Shown here in pieces: positions 25,754 to 34,027 of a DNA stretch of 44,379 nucleotides. Source of the DNA: Emticicia sp. GTDB lineage: Bacteria; Bacteroidota; Bacteroidia; Cytophagales; Spirosomataceae. Position 1 is the first letter of the stretch. The number at the start of each line of letters is the position of its first letter. Made by a program: the position numbers and the translations under genes. The notes under the pieces are model-generated. The model was not told where the DNA came from. It ran no database searches and saw only the letters and a program-made list of their open reading frames with translations. The stretch covers positions 1 through 44,379 of the forward strand of contig JAFEIL010000036.1 of the NCBI GenBank assembly GCA_017495105.1, written 5' to 3'.

Positions 25754-25870
25754 CACTCCGAAAAAGTTTAGAGTTAAGTAAAAAGATTGTTTTCTGAAAA
25801 TAAATCTTGATTATCAGTTAGTTAATCAAGCAAATTCGATAAATTAAAGCGGTAGTCGCACTATCAAACA

Positions 25871-26566
25871 ATGGCAAAAAAAGAAAAATCAGGTCTTGAC
25901 ATCATCGAAAGTCCAGAAGCTTTACAACAAGAATTCAACAAAGCAGAAGGCTTCTTGAAAAACAACCAAAAATTATTGACCATCATTGGTGGTGGTATTT
26001 TGGCAGTTGTATTAGGAGTAGTTGGATATAACTACTATACAAATTCTCAAGACGAAGAGGCTCAAGTAGCTATGTTCAATGCAGTTTACGCTTTTGAAGC
26101 TGATTCATTGAAACAATCCCTAAATGGAACAGGTGGAAACGAAGGTTTATTAGCAATTGCTGATAATTACGGTGCATCGAAAGCTGGAAATTTAGCAAAA
26201 TTCTATTCAGGAGTTGCTTTAGTAAAGCAAGGGAAATATGATGAAGGTATTGAGCAATTGAAAAGTTTCAGCTCAAACGACTTGCTCATACAAGCAAGAG
26301 CATATGTGTTGATTGGTGATGCTTATATGGAAAAGAAAAGCGTAGATGATGCGATTTCTTATTACAGAAAAGCGGCTGATTATCAACCAAACAAAACTTT
26401 CACACCAATGTATTTGATGAAACTTGCTACTGCTTATGAAGTTGCTAAAAATAATAAAGAAGCAGTTGGTGTATACAGTGAGATTATTGAAAAATACCCA
26501 GAATCAGCAGAAATTGGTAACGCCAAGAAATATAAATCCAAACTCGAAGGCACTGTCGGCGAGTAA
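25871..26566 (+). CDS. Membrane-anchored tetratricopeptide repeat protein
   Basis: The 231-residue protein has a charged cytoplasmic N-terminus (about 1-32), one membrane helix (about 35-57: LTIIGGGILAVVLGVVGYNYY) and an exported region with TPR-like helix pairs. Examples are AGNLAKFYSGVALVKQGKYDEGIEQL, ARAYVLIGDAYMEKKSVDDAISYYRKA and MKLATAYEVAKNNKEAVGVYSEIIEKYP. The design resembles YfgM, the ancillary SecYEG/PpiD partner, but the similarity may be only architectural. In Bacteroidota a gene of this kind often precedes ribH, which it does here by 83 bp across a hairpin. It is likely a scaffold rather than an enzyme. The precise partner is unknown. Confidence 0.8.
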   Translation: MAKKEKSGLDIIESPEALQQEFNKAEGFLKNNQKLLTIIGGGILAVVLGVVGYNYYTNSQDEEAQVAMFNAVYAFEADSLKQSLNGTGGNEGLLAIADNYGASKAGNLAKFYSGVALVKQGKYDEGIEQLKSFSSNDLLIQARAYVLIGDAYMEKKSVDDAISYYRKAADYQPNKTFTPMYLMKLATAYEVAKNNKEAVGVYSEIIEKYPESAEIGNAKKYKSKLEGTVGE

Positions 26567-26595
26567 GAACTTGGTTATGCAATAAAAATATAATC

Positions 26596-26632
26596 AAAGG
26601 GATAAGCCGAAGTAGGTTTATCCCTTTTTTTA
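26596..26632 (+). terminator. Hairpin between the TPR gene and ribH
   Basis: The stem AAAGGGATAA/TTATCCCTTT with a 12-nt loop is followed by a T run 30 bp after the TPR stop, and it ends only 18 bp before the ribH ATG. It could terminate or attenuate transcription into ribH. Confidence 0.75.
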
Positions 26633-26649
26633 ATTTATCCCGAAAAAAC

Positions 26650-27129
26650 ATGTCGTCAGCTAATAAAAATTTAAGTGAGTTCAATACCGCAGGTTTACCA
26701 AATGTGAGTCAAAAGCGTTTTGCTATTATTGTTGCTGAATGGAACGAAGAAGTAACAGAAGCCCTTTTTGAAGGTGCTTATAAAACGCTCGTAGAAAATG
26801 GCGTAAAAGCCGAAAACATCGTAAGAGCTAATGTTCCTGGTAGTTATGAATTAAGTTTTGCTTCGCAAGTTTTTGCTCAAAAAGCTGATATTGATGCTGT
26901 CATTGCCATCGGTTGTGTAATTCAAGGTGAAACTAAGCACAACGATTATATCAATCATGCAGTAGCACAAGGATTGACCAACGTTTCGTTGAAATATAAT
27001 AAGCCAGTTATCTTTGGAGTTTTAACTCCAAACAACCAACAACAAGCTCTCGACCGTGCAGGTGGTATTCATGGTAATAAAGGCGATGAGGCAGCGATAA
27101 CGGCAATAAAGATGTTAGGATTAGTTTAA
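26650..27129 (+). CDS. ribH: 6,7-dimethyl-8-ribityllumazine synthase
   Basis: RibH condenses 5-amino-6-ribitylamino-uracil with 3,4-dihydroxy-2-butanone 4-phosphate, the penultimate step of riboflavin synthesis, in a cytoplasmic cage. The 159-residue product has the family segments IIVAEWNEEVTEALFEGA (ring binding), RANVPGSYELSFASQ, IAIGCVIQGETKHNDYI (GETKHxD phosphate and acid-base residues) and VIFGVLTPNNQQQALDRAGG. Length is standard. No FMN riboswitch precedes it. The start codon lies just behind a hairpin with a T run, so some transcripts from the TPR gene may stop before it. The other rib genes are not nearby. The stop is 4 bp from the next ORF. Confidence 0.96.
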   Translation: MSSANKNLSEFNTAGLPNVSQKRFAIIVAEWNEEVTEALFEGAYKTLVENGVKAENIVRANVPGSYELSFASQVFAQKADIDAVIAIGCVIQGETKHNDYINHAVAQGLTNVSLKYNKPVIFGVLTPNNQQQALDRAGGIHGNKGDEAAITAIKMLGLV

Positions 27130-27133
27130 GAAA

Positions 27134-27433
27134 ATGCAAAAACCAAGACCAAACATATCGAAGACCGCTTTTTGGGATGTCAATTTTGAAGAAATTGATT
27201 TCGAGAAGAATTATGTCTTTGTTGTGGATAAAGTTTTTAATTATGGAAAATTCAACGACCAATTAGAGTTAATTCGTTTTTATGGGGTTGAAAATATTAA
27301 AAAAATGATGGTTCAAGTGCCATATTTTAGGAAAGAGGTTTTTGCTTTTATTTGTGGTTATTTTCAATTAAACCCCACTGAATTCAAATGCTATTTACGG
27401 AGACAGTCGAATCCAACACACTGGGAGTTTTAA
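27134..27433 (+). CDS. Small antitoxin-side partner of an AbiEii-type toxin (DUF6922-like)
   Basis: The 99-residue protein (MQKPRPNISKTAFWDVNFEEIDFEKN...) resembles the small proteins found just upstream of AbiEii-family nucleotidyltransferases in Bacteroidota; from memory these are annotated DUF6922. Features are the start with ISKTAFWD, a helical middle (QLELIRFYGVENIKKMMVQVP) and the ending FAFICGYFQLNPTEFKCYLRRQ. The gene starts 4 bp after ribH and overlaps the next gene by 46 bp, so translation of the two is linked. By position it would be the antitoxin, though no direct DNA-binding motif is obvious. The known AbiEi antitoxin is a larger winged-helix protein, so this would be a different antitoxin type. 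Confidence is moderate on the family and low on the function. Confidence 0.65.
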   Translation: MQKPRPNISKTAFWDVNFEEIDFEKNYVFVVDKVFNYGKFNDQLELIRFYGVENIKKMMVQVPYFRKEVFAFICGYFQLNPTEFKCYLRRQSNPTHWEF

Positions 27434-28017
27434 AAGAGTTGATGAGACTTCCTGTTTTAGAAAACTTTGCACTCGTTGGTGGAACAAATCTATCGCTAAA
27501 ACTTGGTCATAGGTTATCGGTAGATTTAGATATTTTTAGCAATGAAGATTTTGAAAGCGATAGTATTATTCCTGCAATAAAAGCTAAATTTGATAATTTT
27601 GAGGTTTTACGTAAAACTAAAAGGTCTTTTGCAGGGGTTATCGGAGATTTAAAGATAGATATTGTTTTACACCAATATCCTTACTTACAAGAAATAGAGG
27701 AGATTGATGATGTTCGTTTTGTCTCAATGCCAGATGTAGTTGCGATGAAACTAAATGCAATATCTAAGCGGGGAGCTAAAAAAGACTTTTATGATTTGGC
27801 AAATCTTCTTGATTTATACTCCATTGAAGAAATGTTATCTTTCTTTAAAACGAAGTATAGTAATGACGAGATAGGTTTCGTTGTTCACTCAATATATTAT
27901 TTTGAAGATGCTGAAATGCAAGAAAATCCAATTTCCTTAAAAGGTGAAACATGGGAAGAGGTCAAGAAAAAAGTAAAAAAATCAGTAGATGATTTTATAA
28001 ATAGACGTTTATATTAA
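27388..28017 (+). CDS. AbiEii/AbiGii-family nucleotidyltransferase (toxin-like)
   Basis: The 209-residue product is a DNA polymerase beta-like nucleotidyltransferase of the AbiEii family. It shows the GG(S/T) active-site motif and the metal pair in VGGTNLSLKLGHRLSVDLDIF (Asp-x-Asp at about residues 48-50). The third acidic site lies in GDLKIDIVLHQ, and the family segment MKLNAISKRGAKKDFYDLANLL follows. AbiEii toxins add nucleotides to a target such as tRNA and act in phage-abortive infection or as type IV toxin-antitoxin systems. Start ATG 27388 lies inside the upstream gene in another frame. All visible catalytic residues are present, so the enzyme may be active. It sits between ribH and aspartate kinase in the same direction, an insertion in a housekeeping operon. 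Confidence 0.85.
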   Translation: MLFTETVESNTLGVLKELMRLPVLENFALVGGTNLSLKLGHRLSVDLDIFSNEDFESDSIIPAIKAKFDNFEVLRKTKRSFAGVIGDLKIDIVLHQYPYLQEIEEIDDVRFVSMPDVVAMKLNAISKRGAKKDFYDLANLLDLYSIEEMLSFFKTKYSNDEIGFVVHSIYYFEDAEMQENPISLKGETWEEVKKKVKKSVDDFINRRLY

Positions 28018-28070
28018 TGCCTAAAATTACACTTGATATACAAATTACTGATAATCAACAAGCTAAATAA
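28017..28070 (+). CDS. Possible 17-codon micro-ORF overlapping the AbiEii stop
   Basis: The AbiEii-type gene ends TAA with its last A being the first base of an ATG (TAATG). The frame reads MPKITLDIQITDNQQAK and stops at 28070. Such overlap would allow translational coupling. It may be the stump of a lost third gene or a chance ORF; no family is recognised. Confidence 0.2.
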   Translation: MPKITLDIQITDNQQAK

Positions 28071-28111
28071 CACAATCATTCAAAACATTCATTCAAAATT
28101 AAATTTAAAAA

Positions 28112-29440
28112 ATGCAAGTTTGGAAATTTGGCGGGACTTCAGTTGGCAAGCCCGAGCGTATGCACTCAATCCGAAATCTTATCACCGAAGATTCTGGTCG
28201 TAAAATCGTAGTTTTGTCGGCACTTTCTGGCACAACAAACTCTCTTATTTCTATTGGCGAGTCGCTAAAATCTAATAATGATGCCGAAGCAATCGAAAAA
28301 ATCGACACGCTTTACGCTCATTATGAGGCTTTTATCAAAGAATTATATAAAACCGAAGAAGGATATACAAAAGGCAAAACCATCATCGACAATGAATTTA
28401 ATTTCATTCGTTCGTTGGTAAATATCAAGCCTTTTACACTCAAGCAAGAAAAAGAAATCGTTGCCGAAGGAGAATTGCTTTCTACCCAAATGTTTGAGGC
28501 TTATCTGCAAGAAGAAGGCGTAAGTTCAGCTCTTTTGCCAGCTCTTGATTTCATGCTAATTGATGCCGACAATGAGCCTGTTTTGAGTTTTACCGAAGAA
28601 AAACTCACAGCCATGTTTTCACAATTGGGCGACAAACAAATTTTTATCACACAAGGTTTTATTTGCCGTAACCCTCGTGGTGAAGTTGATAACTTGAAAC
28701 GTGGTGGTTCAGATTATACTGCTTCGCTGATTGGTGGAGCAATTCGTGCCGAAGAAATCCAAATCTGGACAGACATCGACGGAATGCACAACAACGACCC
28801 AAGAATTGTAAAACGTACATTCCCTGTACGTGAATTGACTTTTGAAGAAGCTGCTGAACTGGCGTATTTTGGTGCAAAAATTCTTCATCCAAGTACAATC
28901 ACCCCTGCCAAAATGCGTGGCGTGCCAGTACGTTTGAAAAATACAATTGAACCAAACGCCTACGGAACGCTCATTGCCGATAAATCAAACGATTCTGAAA
29001 TTAAGGCAATTGCGGCCAAAGATGGTATCACGGCTATTTATATTCACTCAACTCGTATGCTGAATGCCTACGGATTTATGAGAAAGGTTTTTGAGGTTTT
29101 TGAAAACTTCAAAACACCGGTAGATATGATAACTACGTCGGAAGTTTCGATTGCTGTAACGATTGATAATGCCGAAAATTTAGACAAAATCACGGCAGTT
29201 TTAGGTCAGTTTGCTGAATTGGAAGAACACGACCGCAATCAATCAATCATTTGTATTGTGGGTAATTTTATGGCCGATAAAGCAGGTATCGCACTAAAAG
29301 TAATGACCGCTATGCGTGATATTCCAATCCGAATGATTGCTTATGGAGCATCGGAGCATAATATTTCACTTTTGGTTGATACAAAACATAAAAACGAAGC
29401 CTTAAATGCTTTGAACGAAGGTTTGTTTAAGTTTAATTGA
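28112..29440 (+). CDS. lysC: Aspartate kinase (monofunctional)
   Basis: Aspartate kinase phosphorylates L-aspartate, opening the route to lysine, threonine and methionine. The 442-residue protein starts with the ATP site KFGGTSVG. It continues with EGELLSTQMF, FICRNPRGEVDNLKRGGSDY, IWTDIDGMHNNDPRIV and ELAYFGAKILHP. The C-terminal third (about 300-442) has two ACT-like domains, FMRKVFEVFENFKTPVDMITTSEVSIAVTIDNA and then SIICIVGNFMADKAGIALKVMTAM, which give feedback inhibition. There is no homoserine dehydrogenase domain, so it is not a ThrA-type fusion. It follows the AbiEii module by about 95 bp, preceded by a CATTC-rich leader. It ends 19 bp before the left end of the IS200-like element. 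Which end product inhibits it cannot be read here. Confidence 0.94.
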   Translation: MQVWKFGGTSVGKPERMHSIRNLITEDSGRKIVVLSALSGTTNSLISIGESLKSNNDAEAIEKIDTLYAHYEAFIKELYKTEEGYTKGKTIIDNEFNFIRSLVNIKPFTLKQEKEIVAEGELLSTQMFEAYLQEEGVSSALLPALDFMLIDADNEPVLSFTEEKLTAMFSQLGDKQIFITQGFICRNPRGEVDNLKRGGSDYTASLIGGAIRAEEIQIWTDIDGMHNNDPRIVKRTFPVRELTFEEAAELAYFGAKILHPSTITPAKMRGVPVRLKNTIEPNAYGTLIADKSNDSEIKAIAAKDGITAIYIHSTRMLNAYGFMRKVFEVFENFKTPVDMITTSEVSIAVTIDNAENLDKITAVLGQFAELEEHDRNQSIICIVGNFMADKAGIALKVMTAMRDIPIRMIAYGASEHNISLLVDTKHKNEALNALNEGLFKFN

Positions 29441-29458
29441 AATTATTATTTGCGAGTA

Positions 29459-30050
29459 AGTCAAGGCTAAAAACAAAAGAATTATAGAAAAACCCCAGCC
29501 TTTAGGCTGGGTAAGAAAACATCAACTAAATCGGCTTTAGCCTTGACATAAATAAGAAACCATGGCATTTGTAAAAATTTGGATTCATGCCATATGGAGT
29601 ACTAAAAATCGTGAATCAATTCTTGAAAAATCAAAAAGAATAGAATTATTCAAACACATTCGCCAAAACGCCCAAGAAAAAGAAATTTACATTGATTTTA
29701 TCAATGGCGTAGAAGACCATATTCATGCTTTGTTGTGTCTAAATGCCGATTTGAGTATTTCCAAGTCAATGCAATTAATAAAAGGAGAAGCGTCGTTTTG
29801 GGCAAATAAAGAGAATCTCTTTAGTAAAAAACTTCATTGGGCTGATGAATACTTTGCAGTTTCAGTAAGCGAATCACAGATTAATAATGTGCGTGAGTAT
29901 ATCAAAAACCAAGAATAACATCATTCTAAGAAGACTTTTGTACAAGAATATGATGAATTTATTAGTAAATTTGGCTTCCAAATAGGTCAGGGCTAAAGCC
30001 CTTTTAATCTCGGGTTATTATTCCACGCCCTAAAGGACGTGGTTAAAGAA
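29459..30050. mobile_element. IS200/REP-associated tyrosine transposase element with flanking hairpins
   Basis: The left flank has GTCAAGGCTAAA (29459-29470), its inverted copy TTTAGCCTTGAC (29535-29546) and the hairpin CCCAGCCT-TT-AGGCTGGG (29494-29511). The right flank has GGGCTAAAGCCC (about 29990-30001) and the hairpin CCACGCCCT-AAA-GGACGTGG (30031-30050; internal mismatch). These bracket a Y1/HUH transposase gene, the standard plan of IS200/RAYT units that use end hairpins instead of inverted repeats. It sits between lysC and serS. Exact borders are estimates. Confidence 0.7.
29562..29996 (+). pseudogene. Y1 (HUH) transposase, interrupted by a stop near the C-terminus
   Basis: The reading frame (MAFVKIWIHAIWSTKNRESILEKSK...) encodes an IS200/REP-associated Y1 transposase. 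The HUH metal motif is DHIHALLCL. The active-site tyrosine is in VREYIKNQ near residue 113. After NQE there is a TAA (29916-29918). The same frame goes on past it as HHSKKTFVQEYDEFISKFG, which is the normal end of this family, and stops at 29994-29996. So one codon that normally encodes a charged residue became a stop and cuts the C-terminal helix. All catalytic residues precede the stop, so the 118-residue product might still be active, but loss of the tail more likely marks decay. The hairpins at both sides fit the element. ATG at 29562. Confidence 0.75.
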
Positions 30051-30073
30051 AATATCTCCTTAATTTACATAAA

Positions 30074-31342
30074 ATGTTACAACTCAATTATATAAAAGAA
30101 AACAAACAAGCTACGATTGATAGCTTGAAACGTAAGTATTTCAAGAATGCTGAAGAAACGATTGAAATGGTTTTAGGAATTGACCAAAAACGTCGTGAAA
30201 CACAAGCCGTATTGGATACGACTTTAGCAAGAGCTAATGCTTTGGCCAAAGAAATTGGTGGCTTGATGAAAGCAGGCAAAAAAGAAGACGCTGAAGTAGC
30301 TAAAGCAGAAACGGCCGAATTGAAAGTAAAATCGAAAGCATTGGAAGAAGACTTAAAGGTTTCAGAATCAGAACTTTACGATGTAATGGTGACGATTCCG
30401 AATCTTCCGCACGTAAGCGTTCCTGAAGGACGTACTCCCGAAGAAAATATAAATGTTTTTGAGCATGGCACAATTCCGACTTTACACGAAGCCGCCTTGC
30501 CACATTGGGAGCTAATCAAACAATACGATATTATTGATTTTGATTTAGGAAATAAAATTACTGGTGCGGGTTTTCCTGTATATAAAGGAAAAGGAGCAAG
30601 AATTCAGCGTGCAATGATTAATTTTTTCTTGGATGAAGCATTGGCCGCTGGATATATGGAAATTCAACCGCCGATTTTGATTAATAAAGAATCAGGTTAT
30701 GGAACAGGTCAATTACCTGACAAAGAAGGACAAATGTATCATTCAACAGTTGATGATTTATTTTTAATTCCAACTGCTGAAGTGCCAGTAACGAATATTT
30801 ACCGGGATGTAATTTTATCAGACAACGATTTGCCTATAAAAAATGCGGCTTATACACCTTGTTTCCGCCGTGAAGCAGGCAGTTGGGGAGCTCACGTGCG
30901 TGGATTAAATCGTCTTCACCAATTTGACAAAATCGAAATCGTGCAGATTCGTAAGCCAGAAGAATCCTATCAAGCACTCGAAGAAATGGTTGAACATGTA
31001 AAATCTTTGCTCGAAAAACTTGAACTTCCTTACCGTATTCTTCGACTTTGTGGAGGAGACATGGGTTTTACTTCGGCACTTACTTATGACTTTGAGGTTT
31101 ATTCTGCTGCCCAAAAACGTTGGTTAGAGGTTAGTTCAGTTTCAAATTTTGAGTCATACCAAGCCAATCGTTTGAAACTCCGCTATAAAGTAGATGGAAA
31201 AACACAGCTTTTGCATACACTTAATGGTTCGGCACTTGCTTTGCCTCGTATTTTAGCTTCAATTTTAGAAAACTTCCAAACGCTAGAAGGTATCAAAATA
31301 CCAAAAGTATTGGTGCCTTATTGTGGTTTTGAAATGATATGA
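30074..31342 (+). CDS. serS: Seryl-tRNA synthetase
   Basis: SerRS loads serine on its tRNAs, using the long N-terminal coiled coil to hold the variable arm. The 422-residue product has this coiled coil (about 25-105: RKYFKNAEETIEMVLG to EEDLKVSESELYDVM). A class II aminoacylation core follows: motif 1 in GAGFPVYKGKGARIQRAMINF, the serine-binding TAEVPVTNIYRD, motif 2 in YTPCFRREAGSWG and motif 3 in NGSALALPRILASILE. The end is VLVPYCGFEMI, typical of SerRS. The length is normal. It follows the right end of the IS200-like element by 24 bp; the element may therefore have separated it from its native promoter. It ends at a strong bidirectional terminator shared with the convergent TonB-receptor gene. 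Confidence 0.97.
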   Translation: MLQLNYIKENKQATIDSLKRKYFKNAEETIEMVLGIDQKRRETQAVLDTTLARANALAKEIGGLMKAGKKEDAEVAKAETAELKVKSKALEEDLKVSESELYDVMVTIPNLPHVSVPEGRTPEENINVFEHGTIPTLHEAALPHWELIKQYDIIDFDLGNKITGAGFPVYKGKGARIQRAMINFFLDEALAAGYMEIQPPILINKESGYGTGQLPDKEGQMYHSTVDDLFLIPTAEVPVTNIYRDVILSDNDLPIKNAAYTPCFRREAGSWGAHVRGLNRLHQFDKIEIVQIRKPEESYQALEEMVEHVKSLLEKLELPYRILRLCGGDMGFTSALTYDFEVYSAAQKRWLEVSSVSNFESYQANRLKLRYKVDGKTQLLHTLNGSALALPRILASILENFQTLEGIKIPKVLVPYCGFEMI

Positions 31343-31354
31343 TTTATTGATGAA

Positions 31355-31402
31355 AATAGAAAAAGGCACGCAGATAAATTTATGAGCGTGCCTTTTTCTA
31401 TT
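31355..31402. terminator. Bidirectional terminator between serS and the TonB receptor
   Basis: A perfect 17-bp stem (AATAGAAAAAGGCACGC and its complement) has a 14-nt loop. Its internal A5/T5 tracts provide U runs in both directions. Confidence 0.9.
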
Positions 31403-31417
31403 CTTGAACAACGAGAT

Positions 31418-33850
31418 TTAAAACTCCCAAATCAAACCCAAGCCAGGTGTAATACTGGCGGTTTCATCAGCAATAACAAATGGAATACCATTTGAACCAT
31501 TTGGATTTAGGGCTTTTCCATTGGTTGTCTTGAAACCCGTATTATCGGTTGTGCGTTCAAAAGTATAAGTTGGAATCGACGGGTTTTTCGCTAAAAGAGC
31601 ATTTTGAATATCAAAGTAAAAATCAAAGCTTTGCTTACGGAAGTTGATTTTCTTATCAATTCTGAAATCAAATTGGCTGAAATTCTTTAGACGTAGATTA
31701 TTGAGTCTAGAATAATCAAGAATACCAACGCCCAAAGTTGCGTAATTTCTTTGAGAAGCTTCCAAATCGAAAGGTGTATATGGAGCTCCTCCATAAAAAC
31801 GATATTTTGCTCCCAATTCCCATCCTTTCTTGAATTTACGTCCAACTTGTAAAGCCACTAAGTGACGACTATCCCAAGCCGATGGCACAAATACGTCATT
31901 TTTTCCCGAAAACTGACTCCAAAACAAAGTATAAGAGAAAACCGCAAACAAATTCTTTTGTAGTTTTTGTTGGGCAAAAAACTCAACACCATAAGCTTTT
32001 CCTTTTCCGATACTTTCTATCTTCTCGTTTCCGATTGCACCATAATCTCCGCCTTGATTGGCCAGCGAAATACCGTCACGAGCCGAAACTGCGTAATTAT
32101 TGTATATTTTGTAGAAACCTTCTAAAGTAAAACGTGTCGATGGGCGAGGAATAAACTCCAAACCACTCACAAAATGGTCGCTTTGTAAATACTTATTGTC
32201 TTTGTTCACGAGCGTTCCGGTGTTATCTCTAAAACCTAAAACCGTATAAATCGGCAATTTGAAATATCGCCCCATCGAAGCATTTACTCGCCATCTATTC
32301 GCAAAACTATAACTCGCCGCTGCTCTCGGACTTAATGTTTTAAGCGGATTCATTCCTTCTTTCGTAAAACTATTCATGTCGCTTCGGATTCCTGCCGAGA
32401 AATTGAGTTTTTCATCCAAAAATTTCCTAGAGGCCTGTGCAAATGTCCCAAACTTAAAGAAATCAATGGCTGTATTGAATTCGAACGCCACTTCTGGCTG
32501 AATGGTATTTCCATTATCATCAAGTAATTTTTTTCTTAAACGATTATAAGAATCAGCGTTATATTTCACGAATTGGCTACTTACACCGTAAGAATACTCC
32601 CATTTTTCACTAAATTTATTCACATCAATCCTTAGCTTATTCTCAATTTCTTGCGATTTTGTATTCAGCGTCAGCAAGCCTTTCGAGTTTTGTTGACCAT
32701 CTTCAAACTTTTCAAGTGAATTGTCGTACATATTTCTGCTTAATGAAAGATTCATGTATCCTTTGTCCAGCAAGCGTTTCAATGTAAAACCTGTTGTATA
32801 ATTCCATTGATTAATGTACGGAAATGCTCGCAAAATATACTCTTTACTCGGTGAAGATTCTTTCGGAACACCAAAATAAAATTTATCAATCGCACCTAAT
32901 CCGATAGCTGTAAGAGTAGTTTTTGCATTTATTTTGTGGGTAATTTTATATTGAAAATCCCAATAATTTGGGCGAATTGGTAAATCAATCAACTGAAATA
33001 AATATTGCAAATAGGAGCGACGTGCTGAAACCAAATAAGTTGTTTTAGACGAAATTGGCCCTTCTAAAGTGGCCGCTGCTTCGGTCGAACTTACACGAAA
33101 ATTGCCTTGAAAATTATCTTTATTACCATCTCGCTGCTTAAATTGTAGCACCGACGACAAAGCATTATCATATTTAGCATTAAAGCTACTAGACGAAAGT
33201 GTGGCATCTTCGATAAACGAAACATTTAGAATTCCTGTTGGCCCACCTGCACTTCCTTGGGTTGAAAAGTGATTAATTACTGGTACTTCAATGCCATCGA
33301 GGTAATATACATTTTCGTTTGGAGCTCCACCACGAATAATGATATCATTTCTGAAAGCACCACCGCCATTTGTGCCGCCAACACCAGGTAAAACTTGAAT
33401 TACTTGCGAAATATCAAAGTTTCCACCAGGATTATTTTTTATTTCTTCGGTCGAAAGTTTTTGAATCGAATTTGGCGTTTCCGATGAAGCCACCGAAACT
33501 GAGCGATTTACCACCACCTTTACTTCGTTGAGTTGCTTAGAATCTTCTTCCATCACAAAGTTGATAATATTGGCGTTTCCAGAAGAAACCACGACATTAA
33601 ACTTCGAGACATCTTTGTAGCCTACGTAAGTAGCTTTCAGATTAAAACTACCAGTTGGAATGCCAGAGATTTTGAAATTTCCGTCCACGTCACTCTGAGC
33701 ACCTTTTTGTATTCCTTCAACTTGAATTGCTACGCCAACTAGGGGCTCTTGGGTACGGCGGTCTTTGATTGTGCCTTGAATTTCGCCCGTATTTTGTGCG
33801 TAAGCAATGTTCAAACCTAGAAAGCTAAAAAAGTAAAGTATTTTGTACAT
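31418..33850 (-). CDS. TonB-dependent receptor with carboxypeptidase-regulatory-like domain
   Basis: The 810-residue outer-membrane receptor has a signal peptide ending NIAYAQ. Then comes a CarboxypepD_reg-like domain (about 20-105: GTIKDRRTQEPLVGVAIQVEG) and a plug (about 110-235), with NNPGGNFDISQVIQVLPGVGG, NDIIIRGGAPNENVYYLDGIEVP and TGILNVSFIEDATL. The barrel ends GLGLIWEF, with the usual terminal Phe. It lacks the SusC/RagA signature and no SusD gene is near, so it belongs to the FecA/Cir-like group. The substrate (siderophore, metal chelate or cofactor) cannot be told. It is divergent from a MarR-like regulator across 177 bp, suggesting that this regulator controls it. It shares a terminator with serS. 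Confidence 0.92.
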   Translation of the reverse strand: MYKILYFFSFLGLNIAYAQNTGEIQGTIKDRRTQEPLVGVAIQVEGIQKGAQSDVDGNFKISGIPTGSFNLKATYVGYKDVSKFNVVVSSGNANIINFVMEEDSKQLNEVKVVVNRSVSVASSETPNSIQKLSTEEIKNNPGGNFDISQVIQVLPGVGGTNGGGAFRNDIIIRGGAPNENVYYLDGIEVPVINHFSTQGSAGGPTGILNVSFIEDATLSSSSFNAKYDNALSSVLQFKQRDGNKDNFQGNFRVSSTEAAATLEGPISSKTTYLVSARRSYLQYLFQLIDLPIRPNYWDFQYKITHKINAKTTLTAIGLGAIDKFYFGVPKESSPSKEYILRAFPYINQWNYTTGFTLKRLLDKGYMNLSLSRNMYDNSLEKFEDGQQNSKGLLTLNTKSQEIENKLRIDVNKFSEKWEYSYGVSSQFVKYNADSYNRLRKKLLDDNGNTIQPEVAFEFNTAIDFFKFGTFAQASRKFLDEKLNFSAGIRSDMNSFTKEGMNPLKTLSPRAAASYSFANRWRVNASMGRYFKLPIYTVLGFRDNTGTLVNKDNKYLQSDHFVSGLEFIPRPSTRFTLEGFYKIYNNYAVSARDGISLANQGGDYGAIGNEKIESIGKGKAYGVEFFAQQKLQKNLFAVFSYTLFWSQFSGKNDVFVPSAWDSRHLVALQVGRKFKKGWELGAKYRFYGGAPYTPFDLEASQRNYATLGVGILDYSRLNNLRLKNFSQFDFRIDKKINFRKQSFDFYFDIQNALLAKNPSIPTYTFERTTDNTGFKTTNGKALNPNGSNGIPFVIADETASITPGLGLIWEF

Positions 33851-33920
33851 AAAAATGATTGTTTGTGAGAGAGTGCCGAGTATAATTCAAAATGCCCGAC
33901 AACTTTTTTGATTTATATGT

Positions 33921-33934
33921 GTTTACTACTAAAC
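33921..33934. promoter_or_regulatory. Candidate operator between the TonB receptor and the MarR-like gene
   Basis: GTTTA-CTAC-TAAAC is a dyad with 5-bp arms. ACTAAA hexamers occur inside it, at about 33941 and at about 33965. The region (33851-34027) separates two divergent genes, one of them a MarR-like regulator, so a binding site is expected here. Low confidence. Confidence 0.3.
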
Positions 33935-34027
33935 AAATTCACTAAAAATATGTTTTGTTTTTGTACTAAATATTTTTAAATTGGTATAAAAAAACACTTT
34001 TGTGTGAGCGAAATATTTAAACTAAAA

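Larger units (their letters stand above)
25525..25870. other. Divergent promoter region between SusC and the TPR gene
   Basis: This 346-bp gap holds no gene. It carries -7-like elements for each side (25567-25574 minus; 25746-25753 plus) and a leader hairpin, CTTGATTA / TAATCAAG at 25806-25830 with a 9-nt loop. I see no FMN riboswitch although ribH lies in the downstream operon. Confidence 0.6.

Noticed and set aside
25754-25870. FMN riboswitch ahead of the ribH operon
   Set aside because: The leader lacks the conserved RFN-element segments; only one simple hairpin (25806-25830) is visible.
30001-30073. T-box leader before serS
   Set aside because: There is no T-box consensus; the hairpin there belongs to the IS200-like element end, and T-boxes are not typical of this phylum.
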